Below, piece by piece: positions 49,157 to 57,459 of a stretch of DNA of 64,000 nt. The DNA lies in the NCBI RefSeq assembly GCF_002953255.1, contig NZ_CP026498.1:9083516-9147515 (forward strand), read 5' to 3'. Each line of letters opens with the position of its first letter. Within the stretch, counting starts at the first letter, position 1. The notes beneath the pieces are model-generated. The model was not told the origin of the DNA. It made no database searches and was given only the letters and a program-made list of their open reading frames with translations. Source of the DNA: Streptomyces sp. CB01881. GTDB lineage: Bacteria > Actinomycetota > Actinomycetes > Streptomycetales > Streptomycetaceae. A program made the translations under genes and the position numbers.

Positions 49157-50467
49157 GTGGCGCATCTGCTGGTGATCGAGAGCTGGGTCGGCTCCATGAG
49201 CAGGCTGCTGCCCCGGGCACTGGAGGAGGGCGGCCACCGCTTCACCTTCCTCACCCGCGATCTGCGCCACTACCTGCGGGCGGCCCCCGCCGACACCCCG
49301 CACCCGCTGCTCGCCGCCGACAACGTCCTCACCGCCGACACCAACGACCCGGCCGTCCTGCTCCCGTACGCCGAGCGGCTGCACGAGCTGCTCCGCTTCG
49401 ACGGCGTGCTCTCCTCCTGCGACTACTACCTGCCGCTGGTCGCGCAGGTCGCGCACCGGCTCGGGCTGCCCGGTTCCGCGCCGGAGGCCGTCACCGCCGC
49501 CTGCCGCAAGGACCTCACCCGCCGCGCGCTCGCCGCGGCCGGCGTCCCCGGGCCCGCGTACGCGCTCTGCGCCGACCGGGGGCAGGCGCTCGCCGCCGCC
49601 CGGGTGATCGGCTTCCCGCTGGTGGTCAAGCCGGTCGACCTGTGCGCCGGGATGCTGGTCCGCGAGGCCGCCGACGAGCACGAGCTCACCGCCGCGCTCG
49701 GGGCGCTGGAAGCCTTCCCGGTCAACGCGCGGGGGCAGCGCCGGACCCCCGTGGTGCTGTTGGAGGAGCTGCTCGCAGGGCCGGAGGTCAGCGTCGAGAC
49801 CGTCTCGGCCGAGGGGGCCGTGCACGTCGTCGGGATCACCGACAAGAGCGTCGGCGGCGCGCCGGCCTTCATCGAGACCGGCCACATGTTCCCCGCCGCG
49901 CTCGACCCCGCCGACGCGGCCGCCGCCGCCGACACCGCCGTCGCCGCGCTGGCCGCGCTCGGCCTGGACCGGGTCGTCGCGCACACCGAGATCAAGCTCA
50001 CCCCGGCCGGGCCCCGGGTGGTGGAGGTCAACCCGCGGCCGGCCGGCAACCGGATCACCGAGCTGGTCCGGCGGGTCACCGGCGTCGACCTCGCCGCCGC
50101 CTGCGTGGACGTGGCCCTCGGCCGCCGGCCCGACCTGGCCGTCCGGCCCACGGGGGTCGCCAGCGCCGCGATCGCCTTCCTGGTCCCGGGGGAGGGGGCC
50201 GCCGGGCTGCTGGACGGCTTCGACGGCGAGGCGGCCGTCCGGCGCGACCCGGCCGTGGTCGAGCTGTCCCTCACCGGGCCCGGCCGCGACGTGCGGCCCG
50301 CCACCAGCAACAACGAGTACCTCGGGCACGTGATGACCGCGGACCCGGCCGGCGCCGGGGCCCGCCGCGATGCGGAGCGGCTGCTCGCCGCGCTGGCGCC
50401 GCGGTTCGCCACCGGTCCGGCCATCGCCGCGGACCGCCCCGCCGATGCCGCGGCGGTCCCCGCATGA
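49157..50467 (+). CDS. ATP-grasp domain protein (amino-acid ligase-like), 436 aa
   Basis: A carboxylate-amine ligase-like ATP-grasp enzyme. The N-terminal pre-ATP-grasp region is HLLVIESWVGSMSRLLPRALEEGGHRFTFLTRDLRHYL; the core contains CRKDLTRRALAAAGVPGPAYALCADRGQALAAARVIGFPLVVKPVDLCAGMLVREAADEHEL; metal/ATP ligands lie in VVAHTEIKLTPAGPRVVEVNPRPAGNRITELVRRVTGVDLAAA. It probably joins an amino acid or similar acid to an amine with ATP. GTG after GAGAGGGAGAGCC. It is first of four overlapping genes (ATGA with the next), preceded by a metal-regulator-like site. The substrate is unknown. Confidence 0.85.
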   Translation: MAHLLVIESWVGSMSRLLPRALEEGGHRFTFLTRDLRHYLRAAPADTPHPLLAADNVLTADTNDPAVLLPYAERLHELLRFDGVLSSCDYYLPLVAQVAHRLGLPGSAPEAVTAACRKDLTRRALAAAGVPGPAYALCADRGQALAAARVIGFPLVVKPVDLCAGMLVREAADEHELTAALGALEAFPVNARGQRRTPVVLLEELLAGPEVSVETVSAEGAVHVVGITDKSVGGAPAFIETGHMFPAALDPADAAAAADTAVAALAALGLDRVVAHTEIKLTPAGPRVVEVNPRPAGNRITELVRRVTGVDLAAACVDVALGRRPDLAVRPTGVASAAIAFLVPGEGAAGLLDGFDGEAAVRRDPAVVELSLTGPGRDVRPATSNNEYLGHVMTADPAGAGARRDAERLLAALAPRFATGPAIAADRPADAAAVPA

Positions 50468-51468
50468 CCGCCGCCCCCGCCTCCGCTTCCTCCCCCGCCG
50501 CCGCCGACGCGCCGGCGGTCACGGCCCCCGCGCTGGACCTGATCGCCGGTCGGGCCCGCGCCGGCGCCTACGGGCCCGACCCGGCCGGGCAGCGGATCGC
50601 CCTCGCCTTCACCACCTCCCAGGCCGTCCGGCACGCCGGCCGTGCCCGGGGCTACCGCAACGAGGTGCTCGGCCTGCGCCTCGGCGCCGCCGTCGGCTCC
50701 TGCGCCGTCGAACCCGGCGAACTGCCCGCCGACGCGCTCACCGACTGCGTCGGCGCCACCGTCGCCGAGCTGCTCGACCACCCGCTCACCCCCGTCCGGG
50801 TCGCCGCCCTCGACACCTACCTGATGCACTGCCGCCCGCACGGCCCGGCCCGTGGCGCCCGCCCGGTGGCCGTCCCGGCCGGCGGCTCGCTGGAGAAGTC
50901 CCGCACCCGGGCCCGCGCCGTCGTCGGACTGCTCCCGCTCGCCGCGGTGCGCCGGGTGCTGGTGGTCGGCGTGGTCAACTCCCTGCTGGAGCAGCTCCGT
51001 TCGCACGGCGTCGGCTACGTCCCGTGCGACCTCAGGGGCGGCGCCACCGAGTGGGGCGAGCCGGTGGAGGCCGACGCCGTCGCCCGGCTGGACGACTGCG
51101 ACGCGATCCTCGCCTCCGGTATGACCCTCGGCAACGGCACACTCGACCCGCTGCTGGCCCACGCCCGCGCCACCGGCAAGCCACTGGTGCTGTTCGCCCA
51201 GACCGGCAGCGCCGTCCTGCCGTGCCTGCTCGGCGACGGGGTGAGCGCGGTCAGTGCCGAGCCCTACCCGTTCTTCTGGCTCGACGGCGGGCCCACCGTG
51301 CTCCACCTCTACGGCGGGCGGCCCCTCGACGGGGGGCGTGGCGGCCCGGCGTCCGGCGACGGGCCCTCCGGCGACAGGCCCTCCGGCGACGGGGGACGCG
51401 GTCACCCGGGCTACCCCCACACGGGCTGCCTCCGCGGGGAGGGCCCGGCGGGACGCGGTGCCCGGTGA
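50464..51468 (+). CDS. DUF364 / Rossmann-like protein, 334 aa
   Basis: After a Ser/Ala/Pro-rich start, the family region begins LDLIAGRARAGAYGPDPAGQRIALAFTTSQAVRHAGRARGYRNEVLGLRLGAAVGSCA. The C-terminal Rossmann-like DUF364 domain reads VRRVLVVGVVNSLLEQLRSHGVGYVPCDLRGGATEWGEPVEADAVARLDDCDAILASGMTLGNGTLDPLLAHARATGKPLVLFAQTGSAVLPCLLGDGVSAVSAEPYPFFWLDGG. The family is linked to metal handling and siderophore loci, with no firmly known reaction. A 45-residue low-complexity tail (SGDGPSGDRPSGDGGRG) is unusual. ATGA overlap with the ATP-grasp gene and GTGA with the PLP gene. Confidence 0.82.
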   Translation: MTAAPASASSPAAADAPAVTAPALDLIAGRARAGAYGPDPAGQRIALAFTTSQAVRHAGRARGYRNEVLGLRLGAAVGSCAVEPGELPADALTDCVGATVAELLDHPLTPVRVAALDTYLMHCRPHGPARGARPVAVPAGGSLEKSRTRARAVVGLLPLAAVRRVLVVGVVNSLLEQLRSHGVGYVPCDLRGGATEWGEPVEADAVARLDDCDAILASGMTLGNGTLDPLLAHARATGKPLVLFAQTGSAVLPCLLGDGVSAVSAEPYPFFWLDGGPTVLHLYGGRPLDGGRGGPASGDGPSGDRPSGDGGRGHPGYPHTGCLRGEGPAGRGAR

Positions 51469-52334
51469 CCGCACTGCTCACCCCGGCCGCCGTCGGCAAC
51501 CCCGACCTGCTGCCGCTGCTCGGCCGCACCCCGCTGGCCCGGATCAGCACCCCGCTGCCGCACCCGCGCCCCGGTTTCCGGGCCAAGCTGAAGGGTCTCG
51601 CCGCCGGCGGCATGAAGGCGCGCTCCGCCGTCGCCATGCTCCGCGGCGCCCACACCCGCGGCGAACTCCGGCCCGGTGCAACGGTCGTGGAGTCCGCGTC
51701 GGGCACCCTCGGGATCGGCCCGGCCTTCGCCGGACAGGCCCTCGGGCACCCGGTCGTCCTCATCGGTGACACCGAACTCGAACCGTCCGTGCGGCAGCTG
51801 CTCCGCTCCTGCGGCGCCCGGCCGGAGCTGGTCGGCCGGCCCGCCCGTCCCCGGCTGATGCGTGGCCTCGGCAGCTCGATCCACCCGCGCAACGTCGCCC
51901 GCCAGGCCTTCGACGAGGTCCACTGGGTGGGCCCCGCCGAGGCGGTCGACACCTGTCGGCGGCCGGTCCGCGGCGCCTTCGTCAGCGGTGGCTGGAGCAC
52001 CGGCGCGGTGGCCCTGGTCGCCGCCTGGGCCGCCCGGCTCCACTCCGGGGTCGCCGTCGCCACCGTCTTCCCCGACGGCCCGCACCGCTGCCTCGGAACC
52101 GTCTACGGCGACGCGTTCTGCCGCCGGCACGGCCCGGAGCCGGAGCGCGCCGTGCTGCGGCCGATCGAGATCCCGCACCCGGCCGCGGCCGAGGTCACCG
52201 GCCGGGCCCGCTGCCGGACCGCCCGGCCGGGGCACACCGGCCCGGCGGAGCAGCGGGGCCGTCCGGAGCAGGCCGGCCGCGGCGGTCCGCCCGGTCCCGA
52301 CGGCCGCCGCGGCCGCCCCGAGGAGGAGCGATGA
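51465..52334 (+). CDS. Cysteine-synthase-like PLP enzyme with an apparent internal deletion, 289 aa
   Basis: A fold-type-II PLP enzyme related to cysteine synthase/SbnA. The start is LLPLLGRTPLARISTPLPHPRPGFRAKLKGLAAGGMKARSAVAMLRGA, with the PLP lysine in GGMKAR; the substrate loop is VVESASGTLGIGPAFAGQALGHPVVLIGDTELEPSVRQLLRSCGARPELVGRPA. It then jumps directly to RPRLMRGLGSSIHPRNVARQAFDEVHWV. The central part with the PLP-phosphate loop (GTGG) and the next strands, about 100 residues in relatives, is absent without a frame change. A 50-residue low-complexity tail follows. GTGA overlap upstream and ATGA overlap downstream. Probably impaired or specialised. Confidence 0.72.
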   Translation: MTALLTPAAVGNPDLLPLLGRTPLARISTPLPHPRPGFRAKLKGLAAGGMKARSAVAMLRGAHTRGELRPGATVVESASGTLGIGPAFAGQALGHPVVLIGDTELEPSVRQLLRSCGARPELVGRPARPRLMRGLGSSIHPRNVARQAFDEVHWVGPAEAVDTCRRPVRGAFVSGGWSTGAVALVAAWAARLHSGVAVATVFPDGPHRCLGTVYGDAFCRRHGPEPERAVLRPIEIPHPAAAEVTGRARCRTARPGHTGPAEQRGRPEQAGRGGPPGPDGRRGRPEEER

Positions 52335-53431
52335 GGCTCGACGTCCGCACCGTACGGCTCCGGCTCGCCGAGCCGCTGCGGATCTCCCGCTCGGTGACCA
52401 CCGAGCGCGACGCCGTCCAGTTCGCCGTCCGGCACGGAGGCCTGAGCGGGCACGGCGAGGCCGTCAGCAGCGGCTACCTGCGACTGCCGGCCGGCCTGAT
52501 CCGGCGTGCGGCCGCCGAACTCCGGCCGCACCTCGAACGCCACCCGGACCCGGAGACGGCGCTGGCCGAACTCCGGCGCGGCGCACCCGCGTTCAAGGAG
52601 CTGCCGCCCGGCGTCCTGGCCGCGGTCGAGGCCGCCCTGCTCGACCTGGTCGGCAAGCGGGCCGGCGCGCCCGTCCACCGACTCCTCGGCCGGCCCGCCC
52701 CGGTGGCCGCCGCCACCGCCCGCACCATCGGCATCGAGCCGCCCGCCCGCGCGGCCGTCCAGGCCTCCCGGCTCGCCGCCGCCGGCTTCGGTGTGCTCAA
52801 GGTCAAGGCCGGCGCCGCCGACCCCGCCGAGGACCTCGCCCGGGTCCGGGCCGTCCGCGAGAGCGCCCCCGGCGCCCGGCTGCTGCTCGACCCCAACGGC
52901 GCCTGGACGGAGGACCAGGCCCACCGGCTGCTCCCGGTCTTCGCCGCGGCCGGCGTCGAGGCCGTCGAACAGCCGGTCGCGCCGGGCCGCCCCGACGTCC
53001 TGGCCGCGGTCGCCGGGCGCTCGCCCGTCCCGGTGATCGCCGACGAGGACGCCGTCGGCTACGAGGACGCCTGCCGGCTCGCCGGGCGGGTGCACGGGGT
53101 CAACCTCAAACTCGCCAAGTGCGGCGGTGTCCACCAGGTGCTGCGCATCCAGGCGGCCCTGCACGGCAGCGGCACCGAGCTGATGCTCGGCTGCCTCGCC
53201 GCCAGCTCGCTCGGCATCGCCCCGGCCGTCCACCTCGCCGACCGCGCCCGCTGGATCGACCTCGACGGGCACCTGCTGCTCGCCCACGACCCCTGGCAGG
53301 GCATCGGCGGCGCCGACGGTACCGTCCGCACCTCCGGCCGGGCCGGGCTCGGCGTGTTCCCGGTGGCCGCGGCCGGCATGACGGCCGGCACGACGGACGG
53401 CCGGTCCGGGCTTGGACACCGGTGCCGGTGA
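52331..53431 (+). CDS. Enolase-superfamily dipeptide-epimerase-like enzyme, 366 aa
   Basis: A mandelate-racemase/muconate-lactonizing-type enzyme with the order of L-Ala-D/L-Glu epimerases: the capping domain LRISRSVTTERDAVQFAVRHGGLSGHGEA, the first catalytic pair FGVLKVKAGAADPAEDLARVRAVRESAPGARLLLDPNGAW (KxK; metal Asp), then VEAVEQPV (Glu), VPVIADEDAVG (Asp), NLKLAKCGGVHQVLRIQAAL (Lys), and the DLDG motif near the end typical of dipeptide epimerases. It probably inverts a chiral centre of an amino-acid-derived or dipeptide product. It is the last gene of the ATP-grasp operon (ATGA overlap). Confidence 0.85.
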   Translation: MRLDVRTVRLRLAEPLRISRSVTTERDAVQFAVRHGGLSGHGEAVSSGYLRLPAGLIRRAAAELRPHLERHPDPETALAELRRGAPAFKELPPGVLAAVEAALLDLVGKRAGAPVHRLLGRPAPVAAATARTIGIEPPARAAVQASRLAAAGFGVLKVKAGAADPAEDLARVRAVRESAPGARLLLDPNGAWTEDQAHRLLPVFAAAGVEAVEQPVAPGRPDVLAAVAGRSPVPVIADEDAVGYEDACRLAGRVHGVNLKLAKCGGVHQVLRIQAALHGSGTELMLGCLAASSLGIAPAVHLADRARWIDLDGHLLLAHDPWQGIGGADGTVRTSGRAGLGVFPVAAAGMTAGTTDGRSGLGHRCR

Positions 53432-53465
53432 CGGGGTGTCGGACCGGTGCCCTAGGGTCGCCGAC

Positions 53466-54230
53466 ATGAACACCGAGACCGACCTCCCCGCCCCCGAGGC
53501 CCTCGCCGCCCTGGTCGACGTCCTGCTCGCCGAGGACGCCCCCGGCGCGGACCGCACGGCCCTGGAGGAGGACGCCCGCCTCGCGTTCGCCGACGAGCGG
53601 CCCGGCGCGCTGCCCGACCACTGGTGGCTGGCCGTCCCCGGGGCCACCTACGAGGCGGCCTTCGAGGTGCTCGGCCTGCACGACCGGATACCCGTCACCG
53701 TGCACTACGGTCTCGCCTCGCAGGAGTACGACGAGAAGTACACCCCGGAGGCGGTGCACCGGGTGTTCATCACGCCCGAGTACGCCGGCTGGCGCCTGAT
53801 CTACGCCGAGACCCCGCTGCGGGAGACCACCTGGTGGCCGCACGAGGTCATCGAGCGGCTCAGCGCGGCCTGCGGACAGGCCCAGGTCTACTACCAGGAC
53901 CCGTTCGCCGACTCGGTGATCTGGGCCACCGCCGAACACGGCACCGTGCGGCGCGGCTACTGGCGCGACAGCGCCCCGGAGTGGACGGGCGACCCGCTGC
54001 CCTGGGAGGAGGTGCTCGCGGTGGCCGAGTCCGAGGACGAGGAGGACTACGAGGACGTCTACCCGGAGCCCAACGCCTCCGAGGTCCACGGCATCGGGCA
54101 GGCCGCCGCCCACCTCTCCGTGAACCCCGCCACCGTCACCGCCGACACCCCGGCCCGCGGTCACGGATGGCTCGCCCTCACCGCGCCCGGCGCGGGCCAC
54201 GACGGGTTCGGCGGGAGCCCGCGGCTCTGA
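53466..54230 (+). CDS. Hypothetical acidic protein, 254 aa
   Basis: A soluble acidic protein with no recognised family: LADERP-like helices at the start, then DHWWLAVPGATYEAAFEVLGLHDRIPVTVHYGLASQEYDEKYTPEAVHRVFITPEYAGWRLIYAETPLRETTWWPHEVIERLSAACGQAQVYYQDPFADSVIWATAEHGTVRRGYW, and a Glu/Asp-rich stretch (AESEDEEDYEDVYPEPN). The central part resembles the style of immunity-protein-like orphans in Streptomyces. It follows the ATP-grasp operon by 34 bp but has its own start, so linkage is unproven. Confidence 0.7.
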   Translation: MNTETDLPAPEALAALVDVLLAEDAPGADRTALEEDARLAFADERPGALPDHWWLAVPGATYEAAFEVLGLHDRIPVTVHYGLASQEYDEKYTPEAVHRVFITPEYAGWRLIYAETPLRETTWWPHEVIERLSAACGQAQVYYQDPFADSVIWATAEHGTVRRGYWRDSAPEWTGDPLPWEEVLAVAESEDEEDYEDVYPEPNASEVHGIGQAAAHLSVNPATVTADTPARGHGWLALTAPGAGHDGFGGSPRL

Positions 54231-54375
54231 GGCGTCCCGACGGCCGTCCACGCCTCCCCCTGCGCGCCGTGCCTCGCCCGGGCCGAGTCGGGGTCCTAGG
54301 CTGAAGGCGCCCGGGCGGCCGGTCGGCCGTGGGAGTCGGGAGGGGCCCGGCGGCCGGGTGCCGAGGAGGTGCGCG

Positions 54376-55164
54376 ATGGGCAGCGCTGAGACCGCCAGGG
54401 TGCGCTGTGTGGCGGCCGTTCCGTGCTGGGTGAGCCTGATGGCGCGCGATCTCGACGCGGCGAAGGCGTTCTACGGGCCGCTGCTGGGCTGGGAGTTCGA
54501 GCCCGGCCCGGACCAGTTCGGACCGTACGTGCACGCGGTGGCCGGCGGTGAGGCGGTGGCCGGGCTGGGTGTCGCGAGCGGCGGCTGGGCCATGCCGGTG
54601 GCGTGGACGGCCTACTTCGGCACGGAGAGCGCGGACGCCGCCGCCGACGCCGTCCGCGAGCGCGGGGCGACCCTCGCGGTGGGTCCGCTGGCCTTCGACG
54701 CCGGGCGGGTGGCGTTCGCCGCCGACCCCGTGGGCGCGGTGTTCGGCATCTGGGAGGGCCCGCCCGGCCGGGCCCGGAAGCTGGACCTGCCGGGCGCGCC
54801 GGTCTGGATCGAACTGCGCACCCCGGACCCGTTCGCGGCGGCGCTCTTCTACGGCGAGGTGTTCCGCTGGGACGGCCGCGACCCGGAGCACTTCGAGGTG
54901 CGGTGGGAGCACGACCGGGTGGTGCTGCGGGCGGAGGGACACAGCGTCGCCGCGCTCGCCAAGGAGCAGTCCGGCGGTCCGGCGGGCATGCCGCCGCACT
55001 GGGAGGTGTCGTTCTCGGTGCCGGACACCGATGTGGCGCTGGCCCGGGCCCAGGAGCTGGGCGGCTCCGCGGTCGGCCCGGCCTTCGACTCGCCGTACGG
55101 GCGGGTGGCCCGCCTCCAGGACCCCGAGGGCGGCCGCTTCGCGGTGATCAGCCCGAAGGGCTGA
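54376..55164 (+). CDS. Two-domain VOC protein, 262 aa
   Basis: Two glyoxalase-fold modules in one chain: VPCWVSLMARDLDAAKAFYGPLLGWEFEPGPDQFGPYVHAVAGGEAVAGLGVAS, then APVWIELRTPDPFAAALFYGEVFRWDGRDPEHFEVRWEHDRVVLRAEG, and the last half WEVSFSVPDTDVALARAQELGGSAVGPAFDSPYGRVARLQDPEGGRFAVI. The second module ends with the usual DPEGG. ATG at 54376 was chosen with GAGGAGG upstream. It resembles Streptomyces hydroxylase-like VOC proteins (SnoaL-unrelated) with unknown ligand. Confidence 0.87.
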   Translation: MGSAETARVRCVAAVPCWVSLMARDLDAAKAFYGPLLGWEFEPGPDQFGPYVHAVAGGEAVAGLGVASGGWAMPVAWTAYFGTESADAAADAVRERGATLAVGPLAFDAGRVAFAADPVGAVFGIWEGPPGRARKLDLPGAPVWIELRTPDPFAAALFYGEVFRWDGRDPEHFEVRWEHDRVVLRAEGHSVAALAKEQSGGPAGMPPHWEVSFSVPDTDVALARAQELGGSAVGPAFDSPYGRVARLQDPEGGRFAVISPKG

Positions 55165-55176
55165 GCCGGCGGACGG

Positions 55177-55638
55177 CTACGGCCCGGCCTCGGCGACCGT
55201 CTCCCGGTCGGCCCGCAGCCGCTCGCCCAGCGCGGCGCGGGCGCCGGCGGGCAGGGCCTTGCGCGCCGCGGGGAAGACCTGCTCCTCCTCCGTGGCCAGA
55301 TGCCGCCGGACGAGCTCGGCCAGCCCCTGGTAGAGCGTCCCGAACCCGGGATCGCCCGGCCCGACCCCCTGCAGGTCGGAGAGGTACTGGCCGATCGCCA
55401 GGTGGTCGGCGATGCTCGTGAACACCAGGGACCCGCCGTCCGGCACGTCGTGCTGGACGACCGGGAAGAGGTGTTCCTCCTCGGCGGCGCAGTGGCTGAA
55501 CAGCAGGTCGGTGAGCTGCCCGAGCAGCTCCCCGCGCGCGGGCGCGCCCTCCGGCGCGTCGTCGATCCGGGCGAGCAGCTCCGTCACCGCCCGGTGGTCG
55601 GCGGTGAACTCGCCGAGGATGTCCGGCCTGCGGCTCAT
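55177..55638 (-). CDS. Hemerythrin-domain protein, 153 aa
   Basis: A four-helix hemerythrin HHE-type domain: FTADHRAVTELLARIDDAPEGAPARGELLGQLTDLLFSHCAAEEEHLFPVVQHDVPDGGS, then IADHLAIGQYLSDLQGV and VRRHLATEEEQVFPAARKALP, with the expected iron-ligand histidines and glutamates. Such proteins bind a di-iron centre and may sense or carry oxygen or nitric oxide in the cytoplasm. It converges on the VOC gene, stops 12 bp apart. Confidence 0.88.
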   Translation of the reverse strand: MSRRPDILGEFTADHRAVTELLARIDDAPEGAPARGELLGQLTDLLFSHCAAEEEHLFPVVQHDVPDGGSLVFTSIADHLAIGQYLSDLQGVGPGDPGFGTLYQGLAELVRRHLATEEEQVFPAARKALPAGARAALGERLRADRETVAEAGP

Positions 55639-55859
55639 GGCGTGCCCGCCTCTCGTCCGGTGGCCCCCCGACACCTCCAGTATCCGGCGCCGCCGGTGCA
55701 TACCGACGACCGGGCGCCCATCACCGCAGGTCAGAACGGCTTTCGTCGCCTCGGCTCGAACCCCGTCCGCTCGTGCCGCGGCTGCTGTGGCCAGGGCCGT
55801 TGTCGTCAGGGCGACTCCCGTCGGGCCCGGCAGCGCCGGGGCCCGCCGGGCGGGCCCGG

Positions 55860-56456
55860 TCAGGGCCGGTCGCGGCGCCCGGTGAGGGCGAGCAGCCGGG
55901 TCTGCGGGCTCGCGTCGTCCGGCACCGGCAGCGGCGGGTCGAAGAGCCCGCTGCCGGAGAGGTCCCCGTAGCCGGTGTACTCGCCCAGCGCGAACTCGAC
56001 CAGCCCGGCCGGCAGCCGGGTGCGGCGGCGGATCCCCTCGGCGAGGTCCCACGTGTGCACGACGGCGTCGGCGGTGAGCTGGTCCAGGTAGTACTGGCCG
56101 GTGACGTCGCCGAAGGAGAGGTGGACGGTCAGCTCGGTGGCTCCGGAGACCTCGAACGCCGCACGGGCGGCGTCGGCCGCGGCGGTCCAGGCGGCGGCCG
56201 GGTCGGGGCCGAGCACGTCGCCGTCGAAGCGGGTGCCGACCTCGGAGACCGTCGAGCCCATGAGCAACTCGGGCACCCAGAGCTGCTCCCCGGTGAGGTG
56301 GTTGACCACCTCGCGGACCGACCAGTCGGCGCACGGCGTCGGAGAGTCCCACTGGTCGGGCGTGACCAGCCGGACGCGGTCGCCGAACGTGGCCAGCGCC
56401 TCGGCGTACGGCGTGCCGGGCTGCGCGGAGCGCCGGTGTTCCCTGCGATGAGCCAT
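55860..56456 (-). CDS. Maleylpyruvate-isomerase/DinB-like (TIGR03086-type) protein, 198 aa
   Basis: A DinB-fold protein of the mycothiol-dependent maleylpyruvate-isomerase N-type: TFGDRVRLVTPDQWDSPTPCADWSVREVVNHLTGEQLWVPELLMG, then FGDVTGQYYLDQLTADAVVHTWDLAEGIRRRTRLPAGLVEFALGEYTGYGDLSGSGLFDPPLPVPDDASPQTRLLALTGR. The conserved His (VNHLTG, VHTWDLA) ligate a metal in the family. Start at ATG 56456 with GGGTGGAGGT just upstream. Many members are S-transferases with mycothiol; substrate unknown. Confidence 0.87.
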   Translation of the reverse strand: MAHRREHRRSAQPGTPYAEALATFGDRVRLVTPDQWDSPTPCADWSVREVVNHLTGEQLWVPELLMGSTVSEVGTRFDGDVLGPDPAAAWTAAADAARAAFEVSGATELTVHLSFGDVTGQYYLDQLTADAVVHTWDLAEGIRRRTRLPAGLVEFALGEYTGYGDLSGSGLFDPPLPVPDDASPQTRLLALTGRRDRP

Positions 56457-56570
56457 ACCTCCACCCTGCCCCCGTGGCCACCCACCCGCGACTCGCCGCC
56501 GATCCACCCGTGACTCGCCGCCGGTACGGCGCCCCGCCGTCGACGTGTTGCGCGCCCGGCTCACCGTGTT

Positions 56571-56624
56571 GTTCAAATTCGAACTTCCGGGTACGGTCGT
56601 GGAGCGGCTGGTTCGAATTTGAAC
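56571..56624. promoter_or_regulatory. Mirrored GTTCAAATTCGAAC / GTTCGAATTTGAAC operator pair
   Basis: Two 14-bp sites, exact reverse complements of each other, at 56571-56584 and 56611-56624, centred 40 bp apart, upstream of the DoxX gene. They are AT richer than the surroundings and are probably a repressor operator. Confidence 0.65.
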
Positions 56625-56705
56625 GACGGTGCGAACGACGGCATCACCTCCCGGCCGCCCCTGTCCGTCCCTTGCCCCGAACGAACCCGACTGATGGAGA
56701 CGCGC

Positions 56706-57278
56706 ATGCCGAGCACCAGCCCGAGCACGACCGCCCCCACCACCACCACCGTCCTCCCGGACCGGGCGACCCCCGACTCCGCGACGACCTCCCCGCACGC
56801 CTACGACGCCGGCCTGCTCCTGCTGCGCCTCGCCCTCGGCCTGACCATGGCCGCGCACGGCAGCCAGAAGCTGTTCGGCTGGTTCGGCGGCGGCGGCATC
56901 GACGGCACCGGTCAGTTCTTCACCATGAGCGGCTACCCGGCCGGCAATGCGATGGCCGTGGTCGCGGGCCTGACGGAGACCTTCGGCGGCCTCGCCCTGG
57001 CCGTCGGCCTGCTGACCCCGCTGGCCGCCGCCGCGATCCTCGGCACCATGGTCAACGCGCTCGCCGTCACCTGGGGCGGTGGATTCTTCGCCCCGAAGGG
57101 CAGCGAGTACGAACTGCTGCTCACCGCGGGCGCCGCCGCGCTCGCCCTGACCGGGCCCGGCCGCTACGCCGTCGACCGCTTCCTGCCGGTACTGCGCGCC
57201 CACCGCCTGGCCTACGGCGCCGCCGCCGTCGTGGTCGGCCTGGTGACCGCAGGCGTCATCCTGCTGCTGCGCAAGTGA
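56706..57278 (+). CDS. DoxX-family membrane protein, 190 aa
   Basis: After a Thr/Pro-rich N-terminus, a DoxX domain of four helices follows: AGLLLLRLALGLTMAAHGSQKLFGWFGGGGIDGTGQFFTMSGYPAGNAMAVVAGLTETFGGLALAVGLLTPLAAAAILGTMVNALAVTWGGGFFAPKGSEYELLLTAGAAALALTGPG, plus a fifth hydrophobic C-terminal helix (AAAVVVGLVTAGVILLL). It is a cytoplasmic-membrane protein; some relatives join redox complexes. The ATG at 56706 follows GGAGA by five bases. The operator pair upstream suggests a one-component repressor that is not located beside it. Confidence 0.85.
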   Translation: MPSTSPSTTAPTTTTVLPDRATPDSATTSPHAYDAGLLLLRLALGLTMAAHGSQKLFGWFGGGGIDGTGQFFTMSGYPAGNAMAVVAGLTETFGGLALAVGLLTPLAAAAILGTMVNALAVTWGGGFFAPKGSEYELLLTAGAAALALTGPGRYAVDRFLPVLRAHRLAYGAAAVVVGLVTAGVILLLRK

Positions 57279-57338
57279 CCTGCCGGGCCCCCGGGTTGGC
57301 GGCATAAGCCGGCTGTTCGCGTCGGGGCCACGGGAGTC

Positions 57339-57376
57339 GAGCGGGGCTGCCGGTCGTACGGCCGGCAGCCCCGCTC
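57339..57376. terminator. Strong hairpin terminator after the DoxX gene
   Basis: GAGCGGGGCTGCCGG (57339-57353) and CCGGCAGCCCCGCTC (57362-57376) form a perfect 15-bp stem with an 8-base loop, 61 bp past the stop codon of DoxX. Confidence 0.75.
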
Positions 57377-57459
57377 CGTCTGCACGCCCGCCACCGCCGC
57401 GGCGGGCTCCGGTCCGCCGGCCTGGCTCAGGTACCCCGGCGGCCTGCGGTGTTGACGGT

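Noticed and set aside
49157..53431. NRPS-independent siderophore (IucA/IucC) cluster
   Set aside because: No IucA/IucC synthetase, transporter or receptor lies in the window, so only a related metallophore-like route is proposed.
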